Of a DNA stretch of 14,810 bases, positions 1 to 6,361 are shown piece by piece (position 1 is the stretch's first letter; the number at the start of each line of letters is the position of its first letter). Source of the stretch: JAHQVI01 sp964407075 (GTDB lineage: Bacteria; Pseudomonadota; Alphaproteobacteria; Rhizobiales; Rhodomicrobiaceae); the NCBI GenBank assembly GCA_964407075.1, contig CAYOUE010000071.1, positions 1 to 14,810 of the forward strand. Direction: 5' to 3'. The translations under genes were made by a program, and so were the position numbers. A model generated the notes under the pieces. That model saw only the letters and a list, made by a program, of their open reading frames with translations, had not been told where the DNA came from and did not search any database.

Positions 1-922
1 AAGCGTCGATGCCGTCGACCACCTGCCGCCAGAGGCCGGTCATGGCCTCATGGCTGGCCCAAGCGACATGCGGGGTGAGGATCACATTATGGCGCGCCGC
101 GGCTTTGTAGATCGGATTGTCTTCGGAGGGCGGTTCCTTCGTGAGCACGTCGAAACCGATCCCGGCGATCAGCCCTTCGTCGAGCGCGGCAACCGCATCG
201 GCTTCGTTGACGAGGCCGCCACGCGCGGTGTTGACGATCAGCGGACGGCGCTTCATGCGGCGGAACTCGGGCATAGCCAGCGTGTCGCGAGTCGAGGAGG
301 TCAGCGGCGCATGGAGCGTTATCACATCCGAAGTTTCGAGCACTTCCTCGAACGGCGTATAGAGCGGCCCGAGGCCTTCGACGCCCTTGTGCGCGGCGAA
401 ATGCGGCTCCATGCCGAAGGCGCGCCCAAGAGCGGCGACCGATTGTCCGATGGAACCTTCGCCGATGATTCCGAGGCGGGTCCCTGCCAGGTCGTGGATC
501 GGGTGGCTGAAGAAGCAGAACTGCCCGGATCGCTGCCATTCGCCGGAGATGACGTCCTGCCGGTAGCCGACGAGGTTGCGCCTTAGCGCCAGGATCAGCG
601 CAAATGTATGTTCGGGGACGGTGTTCACCGCATAGCGCTGCACGTTGGAGACGGTGATGCCGAGATCGCGGCAGGCGTCGAGGTCGATCACGTCGAAGCC
701 TGTCGCCGCAATCATGATGAAGCGCAGGTCGGGAAGCTGACTGAGCGTTTCGCGGCTCATCGGGACCTTGTTGATGATCGCGATCTGCGCGCCCTTGAGA
801 CGCTCGACAGCCTGATCTGCGCCCGTTACGTCGTATTCGGTCCACTCATGGGGGCTTTTCGGGCGGATCAGCTCCACGGACGGGCCGATTGTCACGCGGT
901 CGAGAAAAACGATGCGGGTCAT
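1..922 (-). CDS. D-2-hydroxyacid dehydrogenase, glycerate dehydrogenase-like (3' end cut by window edge)
   Basis: NAD(P)-dependent reduction or oxidation of a 2-hydroxy/2-keto acid pair, presumably cytosolic. I translated 307 codons from the ATG at 920-922; the reading frame is open to base 2, so only the last few residues should be missing (relatives are roughly 310-320 residues). The Rossmann nucleotide-binding loop is GIIGEGSIG (residues 151-159). The catalytic triad of the family is visible: R234 in NTARGGLV, E263 in TKEPP, and H285 in LTPHVAW. The start is backed by a GAGGA ribosome site 5 bases upstream. The N-terminus (MTRIVFLDR) and the motif spacing resemble glycerate/hydroxypyruvate reductase-type members, but the substrate cannot be read from sequence. 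It lies 7 bases downstream of the SDR gene and is probably co-transcribed with it. An Asn (N239) replaces the Asp usual in RGGLVDE. Confidence 0.9.
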   Translation of the reverse strand, partial: MTRIVFLDRVTIGPSVELIRPKSPHEWTEYDVTGADQAVERLKGAQIAIINKVPMSRETLSQLPDLRFIMIAATGFDVIDLDACRDLGITVSNVQRYAVNTVPEHTFALILALRRNLVGYRQDVISGEWQRSGQFCFFSHPIHDLAGTRLGIIGEGSIGQSVAALGRAFGMEPHFAAHKGVEGLGPLYTPFEEVLETSDVITLHAPLTSSTRDTLAMPEFRRMKRRPLIVNTARGGLVNEADAVAALDEGLIAGIGFDVLTKEPPSEDNPIYKAAARHNVILTPHVAWASHEAMTGLWRQVVDGIDA

Positions 923-929
923 GATGTCC

Positions 930-1682
930 TCAATGGATGAGCGAGCCGCCGTTCACGTCGACCTCGGAGCCGGTGACGTAGGACGACAGATCGGAGGCGA
1001 GAAACAGAACGCAGCCCGCCACGTCCATGGCGGAGCCGGCGCGCCCCATCGGAATTCCGGCGAGGATCGCCCGCCTCATTTCCTCGGTGAGCTTGCCTGC
1101 GGTGATGTCTGTGTCGATAAAGCCGGGGCAGATGGCGTTGACGCGGATATTGTCCGGGGCCAACTCGCGCGCCATGGCCTTGGTCAGCCCGAGTATTCCG
1201 GCCTTGGCCGCTGCGTAATGCGGGCCGCCGAATATCCCGCCGCCGCGCTGCGCGGAGACGGAGGACATGTTGACTATGGCGCCGGATTTCTGCGCGCGCA
1301 TCTGAGGAATGACCGCCTGGCTCATCTGGAGCGTGCCGCGCAGATTGACGTCGAGGACGGCGTCGTAATTTTCCCGCGCTATCTCCATGATCTTCAGAGG
1401 CTGGGTCATCCCGGCATTGTTGACGAGGATGTCGATCCGGCCCCAGCGGCGGATCAACTCGGCTGCCGCGGTCTCGCAGGCCGCCTTGTCCATGACGTCG
1501 CAGGCAAGCCCGATATGGTCCGCGCCTATATCGGAGGCGGCGGCTTCCGCCATGGCCCGGTCGAGGTCGAGTATGGCGACGCTGGCTCCATGCTCTGCGA
1601 GCAGCCTGGCCGACGCCTTGCCAAGCCCTCTCTGCGAGGCCGCACCGGTTACGACCGCAAATTTTCCTTCCAGCAGGCGCAA
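930..1682 (-). CDS. SDR family oxidoreductase (classical, FabG-like)
   Basis: Classical short-chain dehydrogenase/reductase of 250 residues, the normal length. The cofactor motif is TGAASQRGLG (12-21), the NNAG motif is at 88-91, the catalytic Ser is in the NMSSVS segment (140-142), and the active-site Tyr156 and Lys160 sit in HYAAAK. Asp39 at the end of the second strand (ILDLD) favours NAD(H) over NADP(H). The frame stays open upstream to 1940, but the extra residues look like random translation. I chose the TTG at 1680-1682 because a very strong GGGAGGGAG ribosome site precedes it and the domain starts immediately (RLLEGKFAVVTG). It is the first gene of a leftward pair with the hydroxyacid dehydrogenase. 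FabG of fatty-acid synthesis is unlikely given this catabolic setting. It probably oxidises a hydroxyl group of the cluster's unknown substrate (inference). Confidence 0.88.
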   Translation of the reverse strand: MRLLEGKFAVVTGAASQRGLGKASARLLAEHGASVAILDLDRAMAEAAASDIGADHIGLACDVMDKAACETAAAELIRRWGRIDILVNNAGMTQPLKIMEIARENYDAVLDVNLRGTLQMSQAVIPQMRAQKSGAIVNMSSVSAQRGGGIFGGPHYAAAKAGILGLTKAMARELAPDNIRVNAICPGFIDTDITAGKLTEEMRRAILAGIPMGRAGSAMDVAGCVLFLASDLSSYVTGSEVDVNGGSLIH

Positions 1683-1687
1683 CTGAA

Positions 1688-1696
1688 CTCCCTCCC
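1688..1696 (-). promoter_or_regulatory. Ribosome binding site deciding the TTG start of the SDR gene
   Basis: Read on the minus strand the bases are GGGAGGGAG, ending 5 bases before TTG at 1682. This near-perfect anti-16S match is the reason for preferring the TTG over upstream in-frame starts. Confidence 0.7.
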
Positions 1697-1730
1697 CCGA
1701 TTTCCTTTTTATCTCGCCGCAGTTTAAGCC

Positions 1731-1748
1731 GCCGTCAGGCAGGACGGC
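1731..1748. repeat. Inverted repeat 6+6 in the divergent promoter region
   Basis: GCCGTC, a loop of AGGCAG, then GACGGC; both arms match perfectly. It lies close to the weak leftward promoter candidate, so it could be an operator for the SDR pair or a coincidental GC-rich dyad. The sequence differs from the 14-base palindrome at 1786. Confidence 0.4.
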
Positions 1749-1781
1749 AAGCCCCGCCATCAGGACGAACCGGCAGGCGGA

Positions 1782-1811
1782 TTGCCCGCTGCGCAGCGGC
1801 GGCTCTATAGT
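1782..1811 (+). promoter_or_regulatory. Candidate sigma-70 promoter for the two M20 hydrolase genes
   Basis: The -35 candidate is TTGCCC at 1782-1787 (4 of 6 against TTGACA). The -10 candidate is TATAGT at 1806-1811 (5 of 6 against TATAAT). The spacer is 18 bases. Transcription would start near 1818 and give a leader of about 60 bases before the start codon at 1880. Confidence 0.45.
1786..1799. promoter_or_regulatory. Perfect 14-base palindrome, candidate operator
   Basis: CCGCTGCGCAGCGG is fully self-complementary. It overlaps the end of the candidate -35 and fills most of the spacer before the -10 of the rightward promoter, a position where a bound protein would block RNA polymerase. No regulator gene is in the window, so the binding protein is unknown. 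Confidence 0.45.
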
Positions 1812-1879
1812 TGCATTGCAGCGATGTTCAGGCGCAAGGCGCAGAAAAAATTCATACGCATAAGGCGGCAGGAATGGAA

Positions 1880-3130
1880 ATGAGGAAGACCGGTGCGGCG
1901 GGAGAGAGGATCGCGGAGCGGATCGAGGCGCTTGCCGCAATTACGGAATCGGCCGACGTTCTCACCCGTATCAGCTTTTCGCCAGAGCACCGGAGCGCTG
2001 CAGATCTCATCCTTCAATGGATGCGGGAGGCAGGGCTTTTGGCGCGCATGGATGCAATCGGCAATGTCGTCGGGAGGCTGGAGGGCGAACGGCCGGGCCT
2101 GCCCTGCCTGATGCTGGGGTCGCATTTCGATACGGTGCGCAATGCAGGAAAATGGGACGGACCGCTCGGCGTCGTGACCGCGCTCGAATGCGTCACGGAA
2201 ATCGCGGAACGCGGCCTGAAACTGCCGTTCGCACTCGAAGTCATCGGCTTCTGCGACGAGGAGGGCGCGCGCTTCGGCTCGACGCTGCTCGGCAGCCGCG
2301 CCGTCGCCGGGACGTTCGATGCGGCTGCTTTGGAAGCGCGTGACGGGGATGGGATCACCTTGCGCGAGGCTATCACCGCATTCGGCCTCGACCCGTCCGC
2401 GATCGGACAGGCCGCGCGGCGGCGCGAGGAGGTCCTCGCCTATATCGAGTTGCATATCGAGCAGGGGCCGGTGCTCGAAGCGGAGGATCTGCCCCTCGGC
2501 GTCGTGACCGCGATCAACGGCGCGAACCGCTTCCGGATTATTCTCGACGGTATGGCCGGACACGCAGGCACAGTGCCGATGCGTCTGCGCCGCGACGCGC
2601 TCGCCGGGGCAGCGGAGGCGGTGCTGGCCGTGGAAAGGATCTGCGCAGGCGGGCAGGACCTCGTCGGCACCGTCGGACGGATCGCGGCGGAGCCGGATGC
2701 TGCCAACGTCATACCCGGCCGTGCGGTCTTCACCATCGACGTGAGGGCGGCGGAAAACATCAGACGGGAAAACGCAGCGCACGCCATCATCGATGAGATC
2801 GGGCGCATCGCGCAGCGGCGCGGGCTGGCCTGCGAAGTGACGGCGACGCATGAAAATCGCAGCGCCGCCTGCGCGCCCTGGCTTATCGCCGCTCTATCGG
2901 AAGCCGTCGCCGCGCAAGGAATCCGCCCGCTCGCCCTGCCGAGCGGCGCCGGACATGACGCAATGGCGATGGCCGATCTCGCCCCGATCGGTATGCTGTT
3001 CGTGCGTTGCAGGGGGGGCGTCAGCCATCACCCGGACGAGCATGTCGAACTGCGGGACGCCGAGGCGGGCGCGCGCGCGCTCATGCATTTCATCGAGACA
3101 TTCAGACCCGGAACGGAGGCGGATCAGTGA
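1880..3130 (+). CDS. M20-family Zn-dependent amidohydrolase (N-carbamoyl-L-amino-acid hydrolase / allantoate amidohydrolase type)
   Basis: Cytosolic two-metal amidohydrolase of the AllC/HyuC/beta-ureidopropionase branch, which cleaves carbamoyl or ureido groups from amino-acid-like substrates and releases CO2 and ammonia. From the ATG at 1880 the protein is 416 residues, the usual family length. All expected metal and catalytic residues are present: H82 in GSHFDTV, D93 in GKWDGPLGV, E127/E128 in CDEEGARFG, H192 in HIEQGP, and H384 in SHHPDEH. The substrate/dimer-lid His228 is in GHAGTVPM, with SGAGHDA at 355-361. The lid domain is roughly 210-325. An AGGA ribosome site at 1870-1873, 6 bases before 1880, favours this start; an in-frame ATG at 1874 is the alternative. 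The gene overlaps the next one by 4 bases. Which ureide it acts on is not decided by sequence; nothing else in the window indicates allantoin use. Confidence 0.9.
   Translation: MRKTGAAGERIAERIEALAAITESADVLTRISFSPEHRSAADLILQWMREAGLLARMDAIGNVVGRLEGERPGLPCLMLGSHFDTVRNAGKWDGPLGVVTALECVTEIAERGLKLPFALEVIGFCDEEGARFGSTLLGSRAVAGTFDAAALEARDGDGITLREAITAFGLDPSAIGQAARRREEVLAYIELHIEQGPVLEAEDLPLGVVTAINGANRFRIILDGMAGHAGTVPMRLRRDALAGAAEAVLAVERICAGGQDLVGTVGRIAAEPDAANVIPGRAVFTIDVRAAENIRRENAAHAIIDEIGRIAQRRGLACEVTATHENRSAACAPWLIAALSEAVAAQGIRPLALPSGAGHDAMAMADLAPIGMLFVRCRGGVSHHPDEHVELRDAEAGARALMHFIETFRPGTEADQ
3115..3119 (+). promoter_or_regulatory. Ribosome binding site deciding the GTG start of the second M20 gene
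   Basis: GGAGG lies 7 bases before the GTG at 3127, inside the end of the upstream amidohydrolase gene. It supports a start at 3127 rather than the longer open frame reaching back to 3007. Confidence 0.7.
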
Positions 3131-4374
3131 GCGGAACGGCCGAAAAAGCGATCACGGAGTTTCTGGCGGGCAGCCATGACCGGCAAACGGAGTTTCTTGC
3201 CGAACTCGTCCGCGTTCCCTCGGACAATCCGCCGGGCGATTGCGCGCCCCATGCGGCGCGGGCGGCGGAGTTGCTGGAAGCGCTGGGCTTCACGGTCGAG
3301 CGTCATCCGGTTCCGCCAGGACTCGTCGAAGCGAACGGCATGATCTCCGCAACGAACCTCATCATCCGCGAGCGCTTCGGCGACGGCCCTGTGATCGCCC
3401 TCAATGCGCATGGCGACGTGGTGCCACCCGGTCTGGGCTGGACCGCCGACCCTTATGGCGCGGAGATCCGCGACGGTTACATGTACGGGCGCGGCGTTGC
3501 GGTCTCGAAATCGGACTTCGCCACTTATGGGTTCGCGTTGCTCGCCCTGAAGCAGGCCGCCGCCTCGGGCGCGCGCCTTGGCGGCGCGGTCGAGTTGCAT
3601 CTGACCTATGACGAGGAGGCGGGCGGCGCAATCGGCCCCGGCTATATTCTTCGGCAAGGGCTGTCGAAACCGGATTACGCCATTTCGGCCGGGTTCGCTT
3701 ACGACATCGTCACGGCGCATAATGGCTGCCTGCATCTGGAGGCGGAGGTTATCGGGCGTTCGGCGCACGCGGCCATGCCTGAGAGCGGCGCCGACGCGCT
3801 GGAGGCCGCCACGGGGGTACTGACAGCGCTTTACGGATTGCGTGCGGCGCTTAGATCGAGGATTTCCCCGATCGAAGGCATCGGCGCGCCCGGCCTCACC
3901 ATCGGGCTGATCTCCGGTGGCATCAACACCAATGTCGTGCCCGACAGGGTGACGTTCCGCATCGACCGCCGCATCACGCCGGAGGAGAGCGCCGAAGCGG
4001 CGGAAGCCGAATTACGGGCGCTGATCGAAGAGGCGGCGGCGGGCCGTAAGGATATCGCCGTGAATATCCGGCGGATCATGCTGGCCGAGCCGTTCACGCC
4101 GATCACCGGCCAGGAGCGGCTTGTCGAAGCGATACAGGCAGAGGCGCAAAGGGTTCTCGGCGTTCCGGTCGGGACCAAGGGCGTGCCGATCTATACCGAC
4201 GCACGGCTCTATTCCGCGGCGGGCGTTCCGACCGTTCTCTACGGCGCAGGGCCGCGCACCCTGCTCGAAGCCAACGGCCATCGCGCAGATGAAAAGCTCA
4301 AGCTCGACGATCTGCATAAGGCGACACTGGTTGTGGCGCTGGCCTTGGCCAGGCTGCTGACGCCGGCGGAATGA
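3127..4374 (+). CDS. M20-family metallohydrolase (ArgE/DapE-like) with altered metal ligands
   Basis: A 415-residue member of the ArgE/DapE/carboxypeptidase G2 superfamily. Members hydrolyse N-acyl or peptide bonds with one or two zinc ions. The GTG start overlaps the upstream stop (GTGA) and has GGAGG 7 bases upstream, so the two M20 proteins are probably translated together. Visible landmarks are H95 and D97 in NAHGDVV, the GRG turn at 121-123, the catalytic and metal glutamates E163/E164 in YDEEAGG, the lid motif GRSAHAAMPE (210-219), and H385 near the C-terminus. Odd points: where ArgE/DapE have the metal-bridging Asp (GRGAADMKG) this protein has V126 (GRGVAVSKS), and where DapE has the third ligand (VGEPS) it has G189 (SAGFA). 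D130 or D193 might substitute. It may be a distinct subfamily with different metal use. The substrate is unknown; the context suggests a step next to the carbamoylase-type enzyme. Confidence 0.85.
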   Translation: MSGTAEKAITEFLAGSHDRQTEFLAELVRVPSDNPPGDCAPHAARAAELLEALGFTVERHPVPPGLVEANGMISATNLIIRERFGDGPVIALNAHGDVVPPGLGWTADPYGAEIRDGYMYGRGVAVSKSDFATYGFALLALKQAAASGARLGGAVELHLTYDEEAGGAIGPGYILRQGLSKPDYAISAGFAYDIVTAHNGCLHLEAEVIGRSAHAAMPESGADALEAATGVLTALYGLRAALRSRISPIEGIGAPGLTIGLISGGINTNVVPDRVTFRIDRRITPEESAEAAEAELRALIEEAAAGRKDIAVNIRRIMLAEPFTPITGQERLVEAIQAEAQRVLGVPVGTKGVPIYTDARLYSAAGVPTVLYGAGPRTLLEANGHRADEKLKLDDLHKATLVVALALARLLTPAE

Positions 4375-4375
4375 G

Positions 4376-5020
4376 TCAGATAGAAAGCATCGCCCTTTCG
4401 CAGTCCGGCGAGGCGTAGCGGACCTGCTCGCCCTCGACCCAGGCCTGACCCGACGCGACCAGCTTCAATGCGTGCGGATAGAGCCGGTGCTCGGCGGCGA
4501 GAATGCGTGCGGCGAGGCTGTCAGCAGTATCGTCCACGCGAACCGGAACGGCGGCCTGCGCCACGATCGGACCCGCGTCCATCTCCGCACGCACGAAATG
4601 CACCGTTGCGCCGGAGACGCATACCCCAGCGTCCAGCGCCTGCTGCTGCGGGCGCAGTCCGCGGAAAGCGGGAAGCAGCGAAGGGTGAATATTGAGCTGC
4701 CGGTCGCGCCAGGCTTCGACGAAATCTGCCGTCAGCAGCCGCATGAAACCGGCGTTGCACACGATCTCCACCCCCGCATCGCGCAGGGCGCGGTCGAGAT
4801 CGGCGTCGAATGCGCCCCGCCCGGCATAGCGCTTGTGGTCGATGACGCGCGCCTCGATCCCGGCTGCCCGCGCGCGGTCCAGCCCTGCGGCGTCCGGGCG
4901 GTTGGAGATCACTAGCGAGATTTCAGCCGGATAGTCCGGCTCCGTACAGGCGTCGATCAGGCTCTGCATGTTACTGCCGCGCCCTGAGATCAGCACGCCG
5001 ATGCGTCTTTTCATCGTCAT
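4376..5020 (-). CDS. purN: Phosphoribosylglycinamide formyltransferase (GAR transformylase 1)
   Basis: Transfers formyl from 10-formyltetrahydrofolate to GAR, step 3 of de novo purine synthesis, in the cytosol. The protein is 214 residues, the usual size. The phosphate-binding N-terminus is VLISGRGSNMQSL (9-21). The catalytic Asn110 and His112 are in LNIHPSLLP, and Asp148 is in AEMDAGPIV, matching N106, H108 and D144 of E. coli PurN. The ATG at 5018-5020 overlaps the purM stop (ATGA), which decides the start over the second ATG at 5012-5014. Unusually, the loop after the active-site segment reads GLRPQQQAL, so both histidines of the E. coli GLHTH segment (H119, H121) are replaced by Arg and Gln. 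The stop lies one base from the convergent stop of the M20 gene. Confidence 0.95.
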   Translation of the reverse strand: MTMKRRIGVLISGRGSNMQSLIDACTEPDYPAEISLVISNRPDAAGLDRARAAGIEARVIDHKRYAGRGAFDADLDRALRDAGVEIVCNAGFMRLLTADFVEAWRDRQLNIHPSLLPAFRGLRPQQQALDAGVCVSGATVHFVRAEMDAGPIVAQAAVPVRVDDTADSLAARILAAEHRLYPHALKLVASGQAWVEGEQVRYASPDCERAMLSI

Positions 5021-6102
5021 GACGTCAGTCCGAGCCTGCCCGTATAGCGCACGGGCGGCCCGTCTCCCCGCCGTGCGAGCACGCCGATCGGCCACGCAGT
5101 TTCCCCTGACGCCGCGAGATGCGCACACAGCGCGTCCGCGTCAGCCTCGCCGCAGACGACAACCATGCCGACGCCGCAATTGAAGGTCCGGAGCATTTCT
5201 TCCTCCGCGATGCGCCCAACCCCTGCGGCCCAAGAAAAGACCGGCGGCGGCATCCAGCCTGCAAGGCCGATGTCAGCGCAAAGACCATCCGGCAGAACGC
5301 GCGGCAGATTCTCCGTGAGCCCGCCTCCGGTGATGTGGGCGAGCGCCTTGACCGCCCCGGTTTCGCGGATTGCGGCCAGGAGCGGCCGGACATAGAGTCT
5401 CGTCGGCTCCAGCAGCGCGTCAGCCAGATCGCGGCCCGGATCGAACGGGGCCGGAGCGTCCCAGGCGAGGCCCAACTCTGACACAAGGCGGCGGATGAGC
5501 GAAAAGCCGTTGGAATGCAGCCCCGAGGAGGCAAGACCGATCACGCAATCGCCTTCGGCGAGATCGCCGCGCGGAAGCAGCGCGCCGCGCTCCGCCGCAC
5601 CGACGGCGAAACCGGCGAGGTCATAGTCGCCTGGCGCATACAGGCCCGGCATTTCCGCCGTCTCCCCGCCGATCAGAGCCGCGCCCGCCTGCCTGCACCC
5701 TTCCGCGATCCCGGCCACCACATCGCGCGCAACCGCGACGTCGAGCTTCCCTGACGCAAAATAATCGAGGAAAAACAGTGGCTCCGCGCCCTGCACGATC
5801 AGATCGTTGACGCACATCGCCACGAGATCGACGCCGATGGTCTCATGCCGGCCCGATTCGATCGCGATCTTCACCTTGGTGCCGACGCCGTCATTCGCCG
5901 CCACGAGGATCGGATCGCTGAAGCCCGCCGCCCTGAGATCGAACAGCCCGCCGAACCCGCCCAGATCCGCGCCCGCGCCGGGCCGGGCCGTTGCGCGCGC
6001 AAGCGGCTTGATCGCCTCAACGAGGGCGTTACCCGCGCCAATGTCGACGCCGGCCCCGGCATAAGTCATGCCGCCATCGGACTTTTCGCCGGCTTCGCTC
6101 AT
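5017..6102 (-). CDS. purM: Phosphoribosylformylglycinamidine cyclo-ligase (AIR synthetase)
   Basis: ATP-dependent ring closure of FGAM to AIR, step 5 of de novo purine synthesis. From the ATG at 6100-6102 the protein is 361 residues, slightly longer than E. coli PurM, as is common in alphaproteobacteria. Family motifs are DGVGTK (71-76), ND at 99-100, GGETAEMPG (145-153), SSGLHSNGFSL (192-202), HITGGG (256-261) and the C-terminal RTFNCGVGM (305-313). The start is supported by a GGGAG ribosome site 7 bases upstream; the frame stays open to 6144 but gives no family sequence there. It is first in the purM-purN pair, with a 4-base ATGA overlap implying coupled translation. A leftward TTGACG at 6160-6155 could be a -35, but no convincing -10 follows it. 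Confidence 0.97.
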   Translation of the reverse strand: MSEAGEKSDGGMTYAGAGVDIGAGNALVEAIKPLARATARPGAGADLGGFGGLFDLRAAGFSDPILVAANDGVGTKVKIAIESGRHETIGVDLVAMCVNDLIVQGAEPLFFLDYFASGKLDVAVARDVVAGIAEGCRQAGAALIGGETAEMPGLYAPGDYDLAGFAVGAAERGALLPRGDLAEGDCVIGLASSGLHSNGFSLIRRLVSELGLAWDAPAPFDPGRDLADALLEPTRLYVRPLLAAIRETGAVKALAHITGGGLTENLPRVLPDGLCADIGLAGWMPPPVFSWAAGVGRIAEEEMLRTFNCGVGMVVVCGEADADALCAHLAASGETAWPIGVLARRGDGPPVRYTGRLGLTS

Positions 6103-6361
6103 GAGGCAACTCCCGAATCGTTCAGCAACAAAGACGAGCGCCATACAGAGCCCGCGTCAATCTTCATATCGAAGGATTAGCAGATCCAGGCCGCGAAAGC
6201 CGTTCATTTTCCGCTCCGCCAGCCACAGGCGCGGGCGGGCGATATATGGGAGTCGGCTTGGCTCTGATGGCATTGCCGCTTTGTGCCGCCGCCAAAGCGC
6301 GCTAGTGTGCGGCCGGAACCTGCGGCACTTCGGCCGCGCCGAATGAAAACGGGCCTGCTCG
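6103..6361. other. Divergent intergenic region between purM and the DUF2066 gene
   Basis: 259 bases with no supported gene. It must contain the purM promoter (leftward) and that of the DUF2066-phosphatidyltransferase-hdaA genes (rightward). A TTGACG on the minus strand at 6160-6155 is the best -35-like hexamer. Near the rightward gene there is a strong inverted repeat (6309-6337). I see no riboswitch-like architecture. Confidence 0.5.
6309..6337 (+). repeat. Inverted repeat (7-base perfect stem) upstream of the DUF2066 gene
   Basis: GCGGCCG at 6309-6315 and CGGCCGC at 6331-6337 with a 15-base loop, ending 24 bases before the start codon at 6362. No T-tract follows, so it is not a standard terminator. 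It may be an operator or a leader hairpin, or chance in GC-rich DNA. Confidence 0.4.

Larger units (their letters stand above)
1683..1879. other. Divergent intergenic regulatory region with two dyads
   Basis: This 197-base gap separates the SDR pair (leftward) from the two M20 hydrolase genes (rightward) and must hold both promoters. It contains a perfect 14-base palindrome (1786-1799) and a second perfect inverted repeat, GCCGTC/GACGGC, at 1731-1736 and 1743-1748 with a 6-base loop. For the leftward genes only weak promoter-like matches are visible, for example TTGCCG at 1750-1745 followed 17 bases later by TTAAAC. No small gene is supported here. Confidence 0.6.

Noticed and set aside
50..586. 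Plus-strand frames opposite the hydroxyacid dehydrogenase
   Set aside because: The minus-strand translation gives a complete dehydrogenase core with Arg, Glu and His catalytic residues; the plus-strand frames are shadows.
1805..2851. Open frame of 348 codons on the minus strand opposite the amidohydrolase
   Set aside because: No recognisable domain; the plus-strand protein has all its catalytic residues. It would also conflict with the divergent promoter region.
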